From Bacteroidetes bacterium endosymbiont of Geopemphigus sp. (GTDB lineage: Bacteria > Bacteroidota > Bacteroidia > Flavobacteriales > Blattabacteriaceae), in contig NZ_PEIH01000005.1 of NCBI RefSeq assembly GCF_002904345.1, forward strand, positions 178,449-242,448: 64,000 nt of DNA. The letters are read 5' to 3'. Made by a program: the position numbers and the translations under genes. Shown one piece after another: positions 62,531 through 64,000 of this stretch. Below the pieces are notes generated by a model. The model did not search any database. It was not told the origin of the DNA and worked only from the letters and a program-made list of their open reading frames with translations. The stretch's first letter is position 1, and each line of letters begins with the position of its first letter.

Positions 62531-64000
62531 ATGCATGAGAGCTATAGCGAAGAAGAACGTCACGAGATTGCTAAAAGGTATAAAGAACTTTTAGCGGGAG
62601 CTTACTTAAGCTTAAATACAGAAGACAAAAAACTTATTCGAAGAGCTATGGAGGTAGCTGCCGATGCCCATAAAGGACAAAAGAGGTATTCAGGCGAAGC
62701 TTACATCCACCATCCTATCGCTGTAGCAAAAATCGTTTCACAAGAAATAGGCCTCGATGCCACAGCTATAGCAGCAGCCTTATTACACGATGTAGTAGAA
62801 GATAGTGATTATACGTTAGAAAACATCTCACATGCTTTCAATGAAAAGGTAGCCAAAATTATTGATGGTCTTACCAAAATTTCGGAGATCAAAAATTCAA
62901 ATATTTCATCGCAGACTGAAAATTACAGAAAGCTTTTATTTACTCTTTCTGAAGACATCCGGGTAATTCTCATTAAACTGGCCGATAGATTGCACAATAT
63001 GCGTACCATGGAAGTCATGCCAAGGGAAAAGCAAAAGAATATCGCCTCGGAAACCCTTTACATTTTTGCTCCTCTGGCACATAGGCTGGGACTTTATAAC
63101 CTTAAGATGGAGCTAGAGGATCTAAGCGTTAAATATATCGATCCAAGAATGTATAGATATATTCTCAAAAAGCTAGAAGACAGCAAACAAGAACGGGAAG
63201 ATTATATTGAAAAATTTAGCAAAAGTATACGTGAAGCCCTTGACAAGGAAGAAATAAAACACCAGATTAAAGGTCGTCCCAAATCGGTTTTTTCTATCAA
63301 AGAAAAAATGAATAAACAAGGGGTGCCTTTTGAAAACATTTATGATATTTTCGCCATACGAATTATTTACGAAGCTACGCCCAAAGAAGAGCGTTTTCTG
63401 ATCTGGAAAATTTATTCCATAGTGACTGACTTATATTATCCAAATCCAAAACGTTTTCGTGATTGGATATCACATCCTAAGTCTACAGGTTATGAATCTT
63501 TACACACCACAGTAATGGGGCCTCAGGGGCACTGGGTGGAAATACAGATTCGTTCAGAACGCATGAACGAAATCGCTGAAAAAGGCATTGCGGCACATTA
63601 CAAATACAAACATGGCTTTGAGCAAAACGAAGAAAAAGGTCTGGAGGGTTGGCTTAACAGGATTCGTGAAATTTTAGAAACCGAACATTCTAACAGTACA
63701 ATAGAACTCGTCGATAACTTTAAATTAAATCTTTACGCCAAAGAAATATATGTTTTTACGCCCAAAGGCGATCTGATCTCACTTCCTAAAGGAGCTACCG
63801 CCCTTGATTTCGCTTATAACATTCATTCATTTATAGGAGACAGGACTTTAGGCGCCAAAGTAAACGGAAAAATCGTAACGCTTAAACACGCATTACAAAG
63901 CGGAGATCAGGTAGAGATCATAAATAGTTTGAATCAAAAGCCTAAGGTAGATTGGCTTGATATGGTGATCACCTCTAAAGCTCGTTCAAAAATCAAGAGT
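62531..64000 (+). CDS. spoT: RelA/SpoT-type (p)ppGpp synthetase/hydrolase (3' end outside window)
   Basis: Bifunctional Rel/SpoT enzyme of the stringent response; 490 codons are visible and open to the window edge. HD hydrolase domain with IHHPIAVA (His60-61) and LLHDVVED (H86, D87), intact. Synthetase domain with KGRPKSVFSIKEKM, the G-loop tract RFRDWISHPKSTGYESLHTT and VEIQIRSERMNEIAEKGIAA. TGS domain starts near residue 397 (EIYVFTPKGDLISLPKGATA). ACT domain would lie beyond the end. Both activities should be present. ATG at 62531 follows a purine-rich AAGGAG at 62515-62520, a usable ribosome-binding site. Confidence 0.95.
   Translation, partial: MHESYSEEERHEIAKRYKELLAGAYLSLNTEDKKLIRRAMEVAADAHKGQKRYSGEAYIHHPIAVAKIVSQEIGLDATAIAAALLHDVVEDSDYTLENISHAFNEKVAKIIDGLTKISEIKNSNISSQTENYRKLLFTLSEDIRVILIKLADRLHNMRTMEVMPREKQKNIASETLYIFAPLAHRLGLYNLKMELEDLSVKYIDPRMYRYILKKLEDSKQEREDYIEKFSKSIREALDKEEIKHQIKGRPKSVFSIKEKMNKQGVPFENIYDIFAIRIIYEATPKEERFLIWKIYSIVTDLYYPNPKRFRDWISHPKSTGYESLHTTVMGPQGHWVEIQIRSERMNEIAEKGIAAHYKYKHGFEQNEEKGLEGWLNRIREILETEHSNSTIELVDNFKLNLYAKEIYVFTPKGDLISLPKGATALDFAYNIHSFIGDRTLGAKVNGKIVTLKHALQSGDQVEIINSLNQKPKVDWLDMVITSKARSKIKS

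Noticed and set aside
1-64000. tRNA, rRNA, CRISPR arrays, insertion sequences or prophage
   Set aside because: I looked for T-loop and anticodon-stem patterns, regularly spaced repeats, transposase motifs and phage genes and found none that hold up; a dedicated covariance-model scan could still find a tRNA I missed.

Overview
The window looks like a chromosome segment of an AT-rich, host-associated member of the Bacteroidota. Lineage markers are a DUF4290 protein beside murA, a Bacteroidota-type RNA polymerase omega subunit, remnants of a DUF4835 (PorD-like) gene, PorT-like outer-membrane barrels, a Bacteroidota-style LptD, and recurrent TAnnTTTG promoter elements. I count 37 intact or near-intact protein genes, about 38 kb or roughly 60 percent of the window. 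Most of the rest is recognisable gene wreckage, plus AT-rich DNA in which I see nothing. Ankyrin-repeat remnants and heavy pseudogenisation suggest a symbiont or intracellular bacterium in ongoing genome reduction. I found no rRNA, tRNA, insertion sequence, CRISPR array or phage.

Layout. 0.6-4.1 kb: decayed exbB/exbD, intact murA and DUF4290, then a decayed cation-efflux gene joined to a decayed SDR gene. 4.1-8.7 kb: pcrA/uvrD and mnmE, separated by about 0.9 kb of empty DNA. 9-13.7 kb: PAP2 remnant, mntR and divergent mntH, a second SDR remnant, accA. 14-16.1 kb: ankyrin remnants. 16.8-24.6 kb: dnaN, pheT, a HAD pseudogene, fumC, a small membrane protein, prfC. 24.9-27.6 kb: coiled-coil, ankyrin, OmpA-like and lipocalin-like remnants. 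27.6-29.5 kb: LpxL-type acyltransferase and glycosyltransferase. 29.9-30.65 kb: urease remnant. 30.8-36.6 kb: a minus-strand operon lpdA-kdsA-hemN-hpt-adk-obgE. 36.8-42.9 kb: RRM protein, dapA, ferritin pseudogene, then bamD-rpoZ followed by decayed coaBC, DUF4835 gene and recN. 42.9-48.3 kb: transaldolase, TIGR01777 epimerase pseudogene, carbonic anhydrase, a SulP transporter gene broken by an internal inversion, and three PorT-like barrel genes of which one is intact. 49.3-56.8 kb: ribD, yigZ remnant, dnaA, an RsmI-like methylase, remnants of yihY and rlmH, a CPBP protease, rnz. 57.1-64 kb: an MCE/MlaD protein, a C-terminally truncated amidase, lptD, ridA, and the 5' 490 codons of a rel/spoT gene that runs off the window.

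Functionally, the survivors cover replication, translation fidelity, peptidoglycan (murA, dapA, amidase), LPS and outer-membrane assembly (kdsA, lpxL-like, bamD, lptD, MCE protein), fatty acids (accA), central carbon metabolism (lpdA, fumC, transaldolase), heme, riboflavin, manganese uptake and the stringent response. The losses cover TonB energisation, cation efflux, ferritin storage, urease, anion transport (sulP), CoA synthesis (coaBC), recN repair, the rlmH rRNA modification, and surface lipoproteins. The envelope is therefore kept while nutrient-handling and stress functions are being shed. I did not find a convincing new multigene system. The most distinctive signals are the inversion inside sulP, the collapse of the 3' half of the bamD operon, and the decayed rlmH gene whose old stop codon lies inside the start of the next gene.
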